Positions 22,101 to 31,407 of a stretch of 64,000 nt of DNA are shown here, one piece after another. A model generated the notes under the pieces. That model saw nothing but the letters and a program-made list of their open reading frames with translations. It ran no database searches and was not told the origin of the DNA. Source of the stretch: Adiantum capillus-veneris (Eukaryota > Streptophyta > Polypodiopsida > Polypodiales > Pteridaceae); contig CM043966.1 of the NCBI GenBank assembly GCA_014529385.2, forward strand, positions 111,742,468 to 111,806,467. Reading direction: 5' to 3'. The translations under genes were made by a program, and so were the position numbers. Every line of letters starts with the position of its first letter. The stretch's first letter is position 1.

Positions 22101-25100
22101 TCGCTCTGTAGTGGTGTAGTTCCTTTCAGCATCGTTCAATTGACGGCTTGCAAAGCTAATGGGATAGTCCAATTTATGTTCTCCTGGTTGAGTGAGAACA
22201 CACCCAATAGCAAAGTTTGATGCATCAATATGCACATGGAAAATGACATCCCAGTTAGGTGTCCTTAAAATCAGAGAACTTGCTAGTGTTTTCTTCAATT
22301 GTTCATAGGCCTGGTCACACTCTTCAGTCCATTTAAATTCAATGAGAAGCTTGTACAAAGGACGTGCTATCTCAGCGAAAAATAAAATAAACCGTCGATA
22401 ATAACCCACGTGTCCCATGAACCTTTGAACTCCCTTGTAATTGGTTGGTGGTGGTAACTCTAGAATCACTTTAATTTTGCTCTCATCGGTTGAGATACCA
22501 TTCTTGGATACTATATGCCCTAAAATAACTCCATGCTTGACCCAAAATTGGCATTTGAACGGGTTCAATGAGATACAATATAACCTACATTTTTCAAACA
22601 CCTTCCGCAAACATGATAGATGTTCTTTCCAAGAAGAGTAAACACAAAGGTCGTCTAAGAAAGCTTCACAAAACTCTCTCAAATATTCTTTAAAAGCAGT
22701 GTTTATTAATCGTTGGAATGTAGCAGGGGCATTTGTTAAGCCAAAAGCCATCACACGAAATGCAAACACGCCAAATTCTGTGATGAAGGCAGTTTTAGCT
22801 TGGTCCTCTAGCGCTATCGTGATTTGGTTGTAGCCTGAGTACCCATCTAGAAAGCTATAAGCTTCCTTGCCTGCAACTCTTTCGAGTACATGTTCGGAAT
22901 ATGGTAGGGGGTAATGGTCTCTTCTAGTAGCTGCATTAACTTTTTTGAGGTCCACGCACACCCTGAGTTTCCCATTCTTTTTTGGCATGATAACTATTGG
23001 CGACACCCATTCAGAGTGTTCAATAGGATATATGAACCCACATTTGATAAGCTTTTCTAGTTCTTCTTGAATGATCTTTGCGTACTTAGGATTCATCGGG
23101 TAGGGTCTTTGTTGTACGGGCTTTGCAGTGCTAATCATAGGGATTGTATGTTGGACCACAAAAGGCGGAACACCTTTCATATCATGGTATGTCCAAGCGA
23201 ATACGTCCTTGAATTCCTTGAGAAGCTCTTTGAGGACCGCCTCTTCAACTTCTGTGAGGTCTTGGGCAATAAAAACAGGTTTTGATTCTTCACCGGGGTT
23301 AGCTAATTCTATTTCTTTAACTATTGCCGGACCATCATAGATTCCATTATTCCCATCGATAGGTATTCTTTGGGCTTTTGTGTACACAACCTTTGCTTCC
23401 CCTGTGGTGTAAGATTTGAAATGTTCTCGTGCAGGATGCAAGTCTGTGGATTCTGGTTGTGCGTTGGTTTGTGCTTCCATTTCTGCTTTCTTGTGTTGTC
23501 GAGCTAACTCTTGGTTTTGACGCCTCCTTACAGTGCGGCTCAACTTTGGCTTGTCTATGATCTCTAATTGGGCTATGTCATGGGGTCGTGGTCTACACCA
23601 CATAACATTTTGGAGATATTCACCCCAATTGTCTACCAATTTTCGATGAGCATCACATGCTCCTATATAACTGAGCCATTCTGCTGAGGATCTCTTCTTG
23701 TTTATCCTAGCACGTACATTGGCTCGATATCGACGCCTCTTAAGGTTTTTCTTTTTCTTATTTGAGACCTGCTTTTGATTTGCATTTAGATCTGGCTCAC
23801 TAAAGAAGTCCTCGTTGGTGTCCTCTTCACTCTCGGAGGAGCTATCATCGGTTGATGTGCTCGGTCCTTCCGAATGTTTTGACTCTGAACTTGCTCCACT
23901 CTCTAATTCATGAGATTCAGAATCCGTTTCACTCTGGGAGTCAGTGTCCAAGTCGTGTTGGTCAAAGTCTTTTATTGAGCTATCGGTGTCACTGTCAGAT
24001 TGGTCCACAATTGCCTTGCCCTTAGAAGATGCATGTATGGCACTTATCATGTTCAGAGGTGCAATTTGTGGTACCTCTTCCCCCTCTGGTGTGACCCAAG
24101 TGGTTCCTCTATTTCCCCAAGTATCTATGGTTGATGCTAGGTGGACCCAATCCACATTGTCCGACTCAGTCATCCCAGGTAGGATATCCATATAAGGAGA
24201 ATCTTGGCCAATGTCTGTATCCTTCTTACAAGTGTAACAATATTGTAGTGGGGCCGAGTGAACTGTGGTGTTAGAGCGATGATCAATAATGTTTTTACTC
24301 CCTAAGGGGTGTACCTTACCAGTCACCAAATCCACTCTAAGGACAGAGTCTTGGAATTGCAAATAGACATGATTTTTAGACCAATCGTGAACCATTTGTG
24401 CTTCCCTCATGAATGGTCGTCCTAAAATCATTTCATATGACATAAGGTGTTTAGAGAAATCCATTACAATGAACGTATGTCGTACCTTGTGTCCTAGAAC
24501 TTTGATCTTAAGATCCTTGAGCATCCCCATAGGTTTGGCTATGGTACCATTTGCCATCTTTACCACAATGTTAGTAACACTGAGGCGGGGTTTTCCCATG
24601 GATTCCCAACAATCTTTTGTAACGATGCTAACTCCCGCACCACCATCAAGAATTCCCTTTATAGTTAATCCTGTGGCAGTGATGGGTAGGGTCGCATTAG
24701 ACTCGTCGCCTTCAAAATACTGCCCTAATTCGTTAATGGGTACCTCGATCACAGACTCGTGTCCATCTAAGTCAAGTGATTGCACATGATTTTCCTCATC
24801 AATCATAATCGAGTCAGGCCTATGTGGTTGCGCAAACTGCGGTAATCCCGTTCGTAGCTCTCCGTTAAGGAATGCTCGAAGTGCAAGGAATAACTCAGGA
24901 TCTCCATACAGCTTTGCTATGATCGTGGTTCGGACCTCAGAAGACATGAAGTCCACTAGTTTGGAAACATTCATTGGCGTTTTGCAGGGTGTAGGTCCTT
25001 GACTAGGAACTGGTGAGGATGGAATCTCATATTCCTCAATGGGATCAGGTATTCCTTCGTTAAACATCCTTTCCAACAAGAAGGGTGTATGCTCACTTTC

Positions 25101-26786
25101 TGATGTCCTGTCCTCACTCCCTTCTTGGATGATACTAGATATGGCTAACGGTCTATGGTTCATGTGGGATGGATGAACTTGCGTGGGAAACACTGTGTCA
25201 TGAATTTTGACGTGCATGGGTTCTGGTTCTAGTTTCCTTTGAGTCTCCTCCACTAAACCTCTTAGATGTTTCACCTGCTCAATCTCGTCTACTGGGTTTG
25301 GGTACGTCCCAATCTTCTTTTTACGATTCTTCCCTTTTTGCCCCTGCGGTTTATCTTGGGGGTCTTGGATTGGATTTGGAAACACTTGTGGTGTTTTCAG
25401 AGGCTCTTTATGGTTTTCTCTTATTCGGTTTTCATTTGGTTCCATGTTACGGTTTTCTTTGTCGGTCTTTCCCTTTGTGGTATTGGTTCTAGTCTCCATT
25501 GTCTCGACTGAATCTGAATCATCCTCGAGGTCATTCATATACACGGGGTCATCTCCTATTCCTATGTTTGTTTTGGAACTTGGCTTTGAATTTTCCGTAT
25601 TCTGCGACTTCTTCCTTCGTGTCTTCTTTTTCTTTGCTTGGATAACTGACGCGGTATCTCTCTCTTCGAGGATATGTCCTGGCCCTTGAAGCATGGACCG
25701 TGTAATCGCATAAGCAGGTGCGACGGGTGGTATTGGCGATGTCACACTAGCAATTTCGACCAAATTTAGGGGTGTGATTTTAGGCGCATTTGGGTTATAG
25801 GGGCATTGGGCAATCAAGTGATCTATCCCACAACGATTACATGTGAGTATTGGCATTGCAGACGTGCTCCCTTGATTCATTTGCATCTGTGCAGCATTCT
25901 TTTGCAGCCTAATAGGGCACTCCGCTACTCGATGTGGTCCACCACACTCGTAGCATTGAAGAGGTGGCCTCCTAGCCTGGGTGTTGATATTTTGACCTCT
26001 GGATGCAAGAGCAGCAGCTTGATAAACCGGCTTGACTTGTCCCCAACAATCTTCCATGTAGTATATAGGACATTCTTCCAATGTATCAACTCCGTAGGCA
26101 ATACTAGTGTCTATTTCCTCCTCACAACCATCTGCATAAGCATAAGATGGCTCGCAACCCACTTGGTTCATAGGGGCGACTCTTGGATGCGGGGGCTGCG
26201 GTCCTAGCACAGGAGGTGGTAGCGGTGTAGCTTGTACAACATTTTGAGGTCTAGGGACCATGTGTTGCGGTAGTTGCTCAACAGGTGGAGTAGGCATCAA
26301 TACAGGAGCTCGAGGTGCATCCGTCCAGGCTACAGGTGGTCTATTTGCCATCATACGTTTGATCATTAAACAATCCTTAGCTTGGTGACCATACCTATCA
26401 CATGCGTTGCAAGTTCCATTAAATTTTACTCTAAACGTAGGGCACTCACTAGTGCTATGTGGACCTAAGCAAATGGAACACCATTGTTGCTCCCTTCTTG
26501 GATACATGTGACTATTTTGAGGGGGTCGATTATCCTTAAGAGACTCTTGGATTGCCTTGGTGAGGTCTGTCAAGAATGTCTCAAATACCTTTGGCTCATT
26601 GGCAATGGGCTTTGCAGTCATGGGTTCATACTCAATGGCTTGTGAGCTAGTGGATCTCGTGTCAATAGACACCCTCATGCCTGCTATCATCAAGTTGTCC
26701 TCTAATTGGATTGCATTGGCAGTGACATCTTCCCAGGTTGTGATACCTCTAATCACTAGTCCATTATAGATTCCTTCATTCCTCAA
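19188..26786 (-). CDS. gag-pol: Element B gag-pol polyprotein, main open frame (2532 residues)
   Basis: Continues the gag frame after a single TGA. In order (approximate residues): zinc knuckles at 103, 126, 278 and 316; a basic stretch (~385); a retropepsin with DGG at 714-716 and ILGRPF near 790; a Ser/Asp/Glu-rich linker (~920-1000) followed by a basic NLS-like run KKKKNLKRRRYR (~1005). Next come RT with FLDGYSGYNQ and FLDD at 1376-1379; RNase H with first Asp 1521; the HHCC zinc domain (~1710-1755); the integrase core with Asp1798, Asp1860 and Glu1896 (DD35E); a GPY-type module (~2040-2078); a basic coiled coil; a second retropepsin-like domain with DTG at 2162-2164; and four WVPK-type motifs (~2320-2425). 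No chromodomain. Processing by its own protease(s) into Gag, RT/RNase H and integrase is expected from the family. Confidence 0.93.
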   Translation of the reverse strand: MRNEGIYNGLVIRGITTWEDVTANAIQLEDNLMIAGMRVSIDTRSTSSQAIEYEPMTAKPIANEPKVFETFLTDLTKAIQESLKDNRPPQNSHMYPRREQQWCSICLGPHSTSECPTFRVKFNGTCNACDRYGHQAKDCLMIKRMMANRPPVAWTDAPRAPVLMPTPPVEQLPQHMVPRPQNVVQATPLPPPVLGPQPPHPRVAPMNQVGCEPSYAYADGCEEEIDTSIAYGVDTLEECPIYYMEDCWGQVKPVYQAAALASRGQNINTQARRPPLQCYECGGPHRVAECPIRLQKNAAQMQMNQGSTSAMPILTCNRCGIDHLIAQCPYNPNAPKITPLNLVEIASVTSPIPPVAPAYAITRSMLQGPGHILEERDTASVIQAKKKKTRRKKSQNTENSKPSSKTNIGIGDDPVYMNDLEDDSDSVETMETRTNTTKGKTDKENRNMEPNENRIRENHKEPLKTPQVFPNPIQDPQDKPQGQKGKNRKKKIGTYPNPVDEIEQVKHLRGLVEETQRKLEPEPMHVKIHDTVFPTQVHPSHMNHRPLAISSIIQEGSEDRTSESEHTPFLLERMFNEGIPDPIEEYEIPSSPVPSQGPTPCKTPMNVSKLVDFMSSEVRTTIIAKLYGDPELFLALRAFLNGELRTGLPQFAQPHRPDSIMIDEENHVQSLDLDGHESVIEVPINELGQYFEGDESNATLPITATGLTIKGILDGGAGVSIVTKDCWESMGKPRLSVTNIVVKMANGTIAKPMGMLKDLKIKVLGHKVRHTFIVMDFSKHLMSYEMILGRPFMREAQMVHDWSKNHVYLQFQDSVLRVDLVTGKVHPLGSKNIIDHRSNTTVHSAPLQYCYTCKKDTDIGQDSPYMDILPGMTESDNVDWVHLASTIDTWGNRGTTWVTPEGEEVPQIAPLNMISAIHASSKGKAIVDQSDSDTDSSIKDFDQHDLDTDSQSETDSESHELESGASSESKHSEGPSTSTDDSSSESEEDTNEDFFSEPDLNANQKQVSNKKKKNLKRRRYRANVRARINKKRSSAEWLSYIGACDAHRKLVDNWGEYLQNVMWCRPRPHDIAQLEIIDKPKLSRTVRRRQNQELARQHKKAEMEAQTNAQPESTDLHPAREHFKSYTTGEAKVVYTKAQRIPIDGNNGIYDGPAIVKEIELANPGEESKPVFIAQDLTEVEEAVLKELLKEFKDVFAWTYHDMKGVPPFVVQHTIPMISTAKPVQQRPYPMNPKYAKIIQEELEKLIKCGFIYPIEHSEWVSPIVIMPKKNGKLRVCVDLKKVNAATRRDHYPLPYSEHVLERVAGKEAYSFLDGYSGYNQITIALEDQAKTAFITEFGVFAFRVMAFGLTNAPATFQRLINTAFKEYLREFCEAFLDDLCVYSSWKEHLSCLRKVFEKCRLYCISLNPFKCQFWVKHGVILGHIVSKNGISTDESKIKVILELPPPTNYKGVQRFMGHVGYYRRFILFFAEIARPLYKLLIEFKWTEECDQAYEQLKKTLASSLILRTPNWDVIFHVHIDASNFAIGCVLTQPGEHKLDYPISFASRQLNDAERNYTTTEREGLAMVYAVKKFRYYLLANKFVFYVDHQALLYLVNKPCSTGRITRWLLILLEFDFTIVVRPGKRHVMADHLSRIPNGEAPTGVDDELPDTSLFIIETMPEWSENIVNFLVNGFPPKELRKDIARRLVKECEPYCLIAGTLYRLGKDDILRRCAREDEYLYILQEAHMGIAGGHFSGDLTARKVLQSGYWWPTLFKDTSLFTKGCDECQRYKTTQRKDRMPLHPIKVTQPFEKWGLDFVGPISPVARNTQSRYILVATDYVTKWAEAKASQKADARTTAKFLFENIITRFGCPFEIVSDNGTHFINEVIRELTTTFMISHHKSTPYYPQANGQAESTNKTLISILTKTVEAHRTDWDLKLTSALWAYRTAYKVAINCTPFKMVYGQEVVMPWEFVIPSLRVASQEGWNGNPLTERLFILEKLDEERQLVVQNALVEKDRRKKWFDRHVKDKDIKVGDKVLMYGVRKEKRKLKYAGKGPYRVCEITPQGTLRVETLDGVETIGFLNGSKFKRYYDPLSQEELRAIHKKKAAKAQTELNKIQAQAEAKERQQRIRQKREANLDVTNAFHMEIEEDGLDSDTPLRYPIELNSAYGKVLYNALLDTGAKYNLLSYGVWCQLGKPPLSESIIQVKGVNKEKTTVFGIWHTSVSYDNGVVAQDFLVMPTGTMEGNINLGRTWMIATKCTIDWGTEGVTTQKPTLSPTTQAIVPEILPKEIKPKTLHVQEVEPYVPIAQLSRASTDVVERKLETHKNHPNITEKTYKWVPKTSVVSMVDAKKRKPSKNRTTHSKKCKETLRWIPKRLLEAQGYYEGNDQIWVPKRKVYSYLSPGPCKPNPVAPKQIENRGKEKIMECYTPVLELVWVPKKERFVPPSSGTGKSNEASCSSCSSYMKIEASTQPPPTTVHIHPSTKEFAPSGVSSPPTTTLQIKSWESTLPPLQLDKAPRVIENYWQKSSPITNWNNWFQRVTSSFQTV
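20080..20360 (-). other. Second retropepsin-like domain after integrase (element B)
   Basis: Residues ~2145-2235 of the polyprotein read PIELNSAYGKVLYNALLDTG, then AKYNLLS, DFLVMP and NLGRTWM. The hydrophobic-hydrophobic-D-T-G-A motif, the central FLVMP strand and the final LGRxW turn, spaced over about 90 residues, are the hallmarks of a retropepsin fold. The upstream protease of the same protein has DGG instead of DTG. It could be an active protease, a non-catalytic fold, or a captured host DTG protein. The sequence alone does not decide. Confidence 0.7.
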
Positions 26787-26798
26787 CCCTCGAATGAA

Positions 26799-28535
26799 TC
26801 AATCAAGCAGTTGGTTATTGTTGAAGCGCTCATTTACAGGGCAACGAGAGTTTAAGTGCTTTAGACGACTAATGAAGTCCCTTACTGACTCTCCTTCCTT
26901 ACGTTCGGCCTTCTGTAGCTGAGATGCTACACCCCAAAGCACACCTTCTCGTATGTACTCCTTTAGAAACAACCTTCGAAGGGTAGGGTAGATTGTTTTC
27001 TCGTCCACCCTTAGGGTTCTATACCAATCTCCAGCCTTCTCACTTAATGTCAAGCTTAAGGCATTGCACTTATGTAGTTCGTTGCGTTCCCCTAAGGAAT
27101 CACATACTTGTTCAAACACTTCAATGTGTTTCCTAGCATCTTCGTCCCCATTGAATTTTTGCGTGAGTTTGGCAATTTGTACTGCCTTACTTCTAGGCTC
27201 TCTATCAGATGCATGACGCATATTTTCCGCGATAGATCGACCTATGGTTTGAGCAAACGCTGCCAAGTCACCTATGTGAGGAGGTAGGGCCGGTGGAGGT
27301 ACTCTTGGAATCATATGTGGGAGAGGAACGGGTACCGGTCTTGGCATATGTGTAGATGATGCAGGATATGGAACATAACCGGGCATAGGTCCACTCGGAT
27401 AATGGCTAGTGAGCGGCACTCGAGGAGCATAAGCAAGTGGTACAATTGGAGGTGTGGGGGCCATGTGTGCATAAGGGGCTAGAGGCACATATGGTCGAGG
27501 CCCCATATTAGGTACTACGACACTAGGTAGTGGCACTGCGCTAACCGTAGATGTCATCGGTACATTCTCTGTCAGGCTTATCCCTGGAGTGAGCACTGTG
27601 TTTTCCTTGATAGAGGGTTGAGCCAAGTTAGGGAAGCTAAAGTTTTCGCTCGGAGGCTCAGATTGCATAGAGACCCCAGGTGAAATGACGTAAGATGGGT
27701 CCATGGGGCTCATTAGAGGAGTCTCCATTTGTGATAGAGTAGGCTGTTGAGCCTTACTCGTATCCAAAAATCTCATGGGGCCAGTTGAGAGTATATTTAC
27801 CCCTCGGTTTTGCCTTTCTGATTGAATAATGCCATGGATAACATTACAAATCATTTTTTGTTGATCTTCGATGCTCGTGGCACTAGAGGTGGATTGTACA
27901 ATCTCTATCCATCCTACATGGTAGGCGTGGCCAGAGTGTAGATCCGTCAACACCTCAGTGTAGAGGTCGTATGTCCAATGATCATTAATGAACAATCCTT
28001 CTAGAGTCGTCGTGTTAACGGTTTCTTGTGAGGTAGAAGCAATGTTGCTCCCCATGGTTTTACTTGTCACCAACGGTACTCTAGAGGGAACTTCTGAAGG
28101 AGGCAGCTCAACAGGGCCTTCTTGGTAAGAAGTCGGCAGGATATCCACATGGACACTCTTTGGGGGTGTGGGGTCCACGTACGATGTGAAAGGAGATTCC
28201 ACTTCCCCACCCCCTTCGCGTGCTTCATCTGCATCAGGTTTCGAGCGAGTAGCTCTACCTAATGTTTCCATGAAACGGCTAAACGTACTAGTACTAGGCT
28301 GTGGAGCTTCGGGAGGTGCATGGCCTTCTCTCTCAGTGTTTTGGGTAGGGTATGCTTCCATGATTTCTGAGTCGGAGGAGGAATCACTAGCGGCTATTTT
28401 AGGGTCTTGGGTGGTGCTACCTTGTGTCCCCGCTGAGGGTCTAGAGCTTATCGTGGATGGGTAATGGGTGTCCGTATGAACAGAGGCACTCTCAATATGC
28501 TCGTGTTCTAGCACCCGCCCAGAGCGTAAGTGCAT
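26799..28535 (-). CDS. gag: Element B gag N-terminal part, ending at an in-frame TGA
   Basis: 578 codons from MHLRSGRVLE to FNNNQLLD, then TGA at 26801-26799. The first ~450 residues are low-complexity, Ser/Pro-rich, with repeated PRVP/PLAPYAH motifs. The C-terminal ~120 residues (FNGDEDARKHIEVFEQV onwards, GDWYRTL, FISRLKHLNSRCPV) are the retrotransposon gag capsid core. The 2532-residue frame is in the same phase, and the TGA falls inside the capsid core. It therefore looks like a point mutation rather than the gag-pol boundary. The sequence context fits methylated-CpG decay. Confidence 0.9.
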   Translation of the reverse strand: MHLRSGRVLEHEHIESASVHTDTHYPSTISSRPSAGTQGSTTQDPKIAASDSSSDSEIMEAYPTQNTEREGHAPPEAPQPSTSTFSRFMETLGRATRSKPDADEAREGGGEVESPFTSYVDPTPPKSVHVDILPTSYQEGPVELPPSEVPSRVPLVTSKTMGSNIASTSQETVNTTTLEGLFINDHWTYDLYTEVLTDLHSGHAYHVGWIEIVQSTSSATSIEDQQKMICNVIHGIIQSERQNRGVNILSTGPMRFLDTSKAQQPTLSQMETPLMSPMDPSYVISPGVSMQSEPPSENFSFPNLAQPSIKENTVLTPGISLTENVPMTSTVSAVPLPSVVVPNMGPRPYVPLAPYAHMAPTPPIVPLAYAPRVPLTSHYPSGPMPGYVPYPASSTHMPRPVPVPLPHMIPRVPPPALPPHIGDLAAFAQTIGRSIAENMRHASDREPRSKAVQIAKLTQKFNGDEDARKHIEVFEQVCDSLGERNELHKCNALSLTLSEKAGDWYRTLRVDEKTIYPTLRRLFLKEYIREGVLWGVASQLQKAERKEGESVRDFISRLKHLNSRCPVNERFNNNQLLD

Positions 28536-29445
28536 GTGCTTTTGATACCCTAAGGTGTCAAAAAGCTGCTCTAGGAGGCCTTGTGACTAGTTTTTAGCGT
28601 GTTTTTTGTTTGTTTTTTTGCTAGATTTTTTTGAGCGGGTCGTGGAATGGGCCGTGTGATAGCTCAAAACGAGCGTATCGGTCAGAGGGTCGTGCCGTGC
28701 TTTACAGCCCTCCGTTTGGTCACTCTATGCCCTCGGAATCCTTAAAACTATCAATTTCCAGTAGGGAACTAGGCCCAAACTAGAAAGTCTAAGGGTGCAA
28801 GTGGGAAGAGAAAGGAGGAGAGTGGAGGACTTGTCCCACATGCTCTCATTCTCTCTTGAGGGAGTAGGGTATATATATAAGAGTGAGTCTAGTATATATC
28901 ATAGAACTGAGGCCTGAGGCCTGGGCCTGGGCTTGGGCTTGGGCTTGGCCTTGGGAAAATGATCCCGATCCCGATCTATCTTTTATACAAACCAACCCGT
29001 CCGTTTTAAGAGTCACGTTTTTTATTTTCGAAAAATTTAGCCGCCCGCTCGCTCGCGTTTTTAATTTTCGCTTTTTCTTTTTTAACTATTTTTTTTTCAG
29101 AAAATTGTATTTTATTTTTTTTTTGTGCAGAAAATACAGAAATTGAAAAAACGCAGATATGCAGAAAATTGAAAAACGCAGAAATGCAGAAAATTGAAAA
29201 ATTGCAGAAATTGCAGGAAAAAACGCAGAAATTGCAGAAATTGCAGAAATTGAAAACGCCGAACTTGAAAATGCAAAAATTGCAGAAATTGAAAAAACGC
29301 AGACAATAGCAGAAATTGAAACTTGACAGCAAATGCAGAAAACGCAAAAAACAGAAATCTCCACACACTCCTTCCCTGCCTTTCCTATGATAGAAATTGC
29401 ACCACAAGGAAGCGTAAAGTGCTAACCGAGCTTAGTGTAGGGCAT
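28536..29445 (-). other. Element B 5' leader with minisatellites
   Basis: About 910 bp of untranslated leader. It holds a GGGCTT/GGCCTG minisatellite (28917-28960) and an A-rich array of TTGCAGAAA-type units (about 29125-29345). Such tracts give spurious Phe/Cys-rich frames on the minus strand. No gene is present. Confidence 0.8.
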
Positions 29446-29464
29446 ATCCCCGGCAGCGGCGCCA
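29446..29464 (-). other. Primer-binding site of element B (tRNA-Asp type)
   Basis: Minus-strand TGGCGCCGCTGCCGGGGAT lies 4 bp inside the 5' LTR. It matches the complement of the 3' end of plant tRNA-Asp (as recalled from Arabidopsis) at all but one position. Confidence 0.85.
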
Positions 29465-29468
29465 AAAA

Positions 29469-29718
29469 TGTGCGCTCCTTGCCGCACTGTCAAAGCAAGG
29501 GACTTGCCAATACACCGTGTGCGAGCCACAAACGGCTCCAAGCACACAACAAGCCTAAACTAGCAAGCTCAAGAAAACAAAGGGTGTGTCACTCACCGAT
29601 CTACGCTCGCCTTCGTGGTGGATTCCTCGCCGCGATGAAGAAGAAGCTGCAGTCGTGCCGCGCTCAACCGCTTCGCCGCCGTCGTGCCTTCGTAATGCTC
29701 GATCGCACACACACTCTC

Positions 29719-29753
<35 letters not shown>

Positions 29754-30055
29754 AGGAGGTGAAGAAGAAGAAGATGGAGATGGAGATGGAGCAAGAGCAC
29801 TCTTCAATTGCACAAATGAGAGAATGAGTAAAAATTAGGTTTAGTTGGCTTTTATAGGAGCTCACCCAATTCACACTTGGGTGCCCATGCTTAGCCAACT
29901 AATCCCTTGAATGTCCAAGTTAAAGTGCGCCTCTCATCGACGATCACTCTTACCCTTTTCCTATTGGTCCGACAAGCCCGGTACCTGACTCTATCGAATA
30001 CATAATACACGTCCGTCGTAGGTGATGGGGTGTCCGTGTGCCGTGAGGGTTAACA
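29469..30055 (-). repeat. 5' LTR of element B (587 bp)
   Basis: Near-identical partner of 16562-17146. TATA box at 29849-29856. The flanking CTCAC at 30056-30060 is the second copy of the target duplication. Confidence 0.95.
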
Positions 30056-31404
30056 CTCACCGCATCACAAGTTTCCTCATCCCTCACCAACATTACTTGC
30101 TCCACAGACAGCTCATCTTGCTCCACCATCATTAACCTGGCATCATATAATTTAAGATGCAATCCATTCACCCTTGACTTATGTAAAATCCTGTCCAGGT
30201 TAGACAACTGATATGTACCATTCAAAAGACACTCGACCACCTTAAAAGGGCCTTCCCACTTAATTTGAAACTTCTTTTGGAAGGTGTTGTCCAACTTACT
30301 ATTGTAGCGCAAAACCAAGTCATGCTTCTTGATACCCTTACTTTTGACCTTTTCATTTATCTTTGCCAAAGCCTTATCCTGCATCTGCCCATAATGTTCC
30401 AATGAACTCATCCTATCCAGCTAAACCTCTTGTAATTGTAAGAGCCTCTCTTTGAATGCATCATTAGGCTACCCAAGCAACTTTTCTAACATCTTGACTG
30501 CAGACAACTCTACTTCCACAAGGAATAGTGCTTCCTTTCCATATACCAAATGAAATGGAGTAAACCGTGTACCTATTTTCACCGAAGTACGGTAAGCCCA
30601 TAATCCACTAGGAAATTCCAAATCCCAATTCTTTCCTTGGTGCTCTATCACTTTCGAAATAATTTGTACCAACTCACCATTGAATCTTTCATTTAAGCCA
30701 TTGCACTGTGGGTAATAATGAGTGGTATGATGGTGCCTAATCTTCAAGTCCAGCAGTTTAGCTCAAAATCCTGGCCCCTTATTCGAAAGTAGCTCTAGTG
30801 GCACCCCAAACTTGCGACATATTTCATCATACACAAATTTTTCCACATCCTTTGCAATGATCTGTTTTACTGCTATAGCCTCTGCCCATCTAGAGAGATA
30901 GTCCACTGCAATCAAAATATAGGTTTTGCTCCTGCTTGTGATAGGTAATGGACCTATTGAATCAATCCCCCACTTTTCAAACACATCAAACGCCATAATG
31001 GTTTTTCGTAGCTCTGGCTTCAACATTCTCTTCCCAAATGCTTGACACCTATTGCAAGACCTACACCAATGATGAACATCCTTGTGCAAAGTAGGCCATA
31101 CATATTCCTCTTGCAAGATCTTATGCAAGGTGATCTTTAGAGAAAAATGTCCGCCACATGCGCCTTCATGATTCTCTTCCAACACTTTGTAAAGCTCCTC
31201 CCGCCAAGGTACACGTCTCAACACGAGATCATCCCCTTTCATGTACAAGAAATCACCAATCAATTTGTAATTGGATGCTCTATGCACAAAACTATACTTC
31301 TTAGACTTTTGAATGTCCTTCGGAATGATTCCTATTAGCAAAAACTCTTCTTCTTGAGCCAAAAATTCCCAACCATGATAAAGAGGTAAATTGGTCCTTA
31401 ACAC
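30056..31404 (-). pseudogene. pol: Element C integrase
   Basis: N-terminal zinc domain: CGGHFSLKITLHK and CRSCNRCQ. Core: WGIDSIGPLP (first Asp), LLSNKGPGF (Asn where the second Asp belongs, codon at 30783-30781) and GLNERFNGEL (Glu). The C-terminal module IKWEGPFKVVE and SRVNGLHLKLYD follow. Stops lie at about 30761, 30467 and 30412, and another at 31405 precedes it. At the left edge the frame runs into element B, whose insertion cut the last ~15 codons off. The homologous + strand fragment at 51426-52440 shares the Asn. Confidence 0.88.
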
Positions 31405-31407
31405 AAA

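Larger units (their letters stand above)
16562..30055 (-). mobile_element. Element B: young, nearly intact Ty3/gypsy (13.5 kb)
   Basis: LTRs at 16562-17146 and 29469-30055 are about 99% identical (six substitutions and one CT indel seen by eye). A perfect 5-bp target duplication CTCAC lies at 16557-16561 and 30056-30060. The primer site complements tRNA-Asp and the purine tract lies at 17147-17160. The gag-pol frame is intact except for one TGA. It inserted near the 3' end of element C pol. RT signatures (FLDGYSGYNQ, FLDD) place it outside the chromoviruses. Confidence 0.96.

Noticed and set aside
29006-29407. Phe/Cys-rich minus-strand frames
   Set aside because: They come from the TTGCAGAAA minisatellite in the element B leader, not from a protein family.
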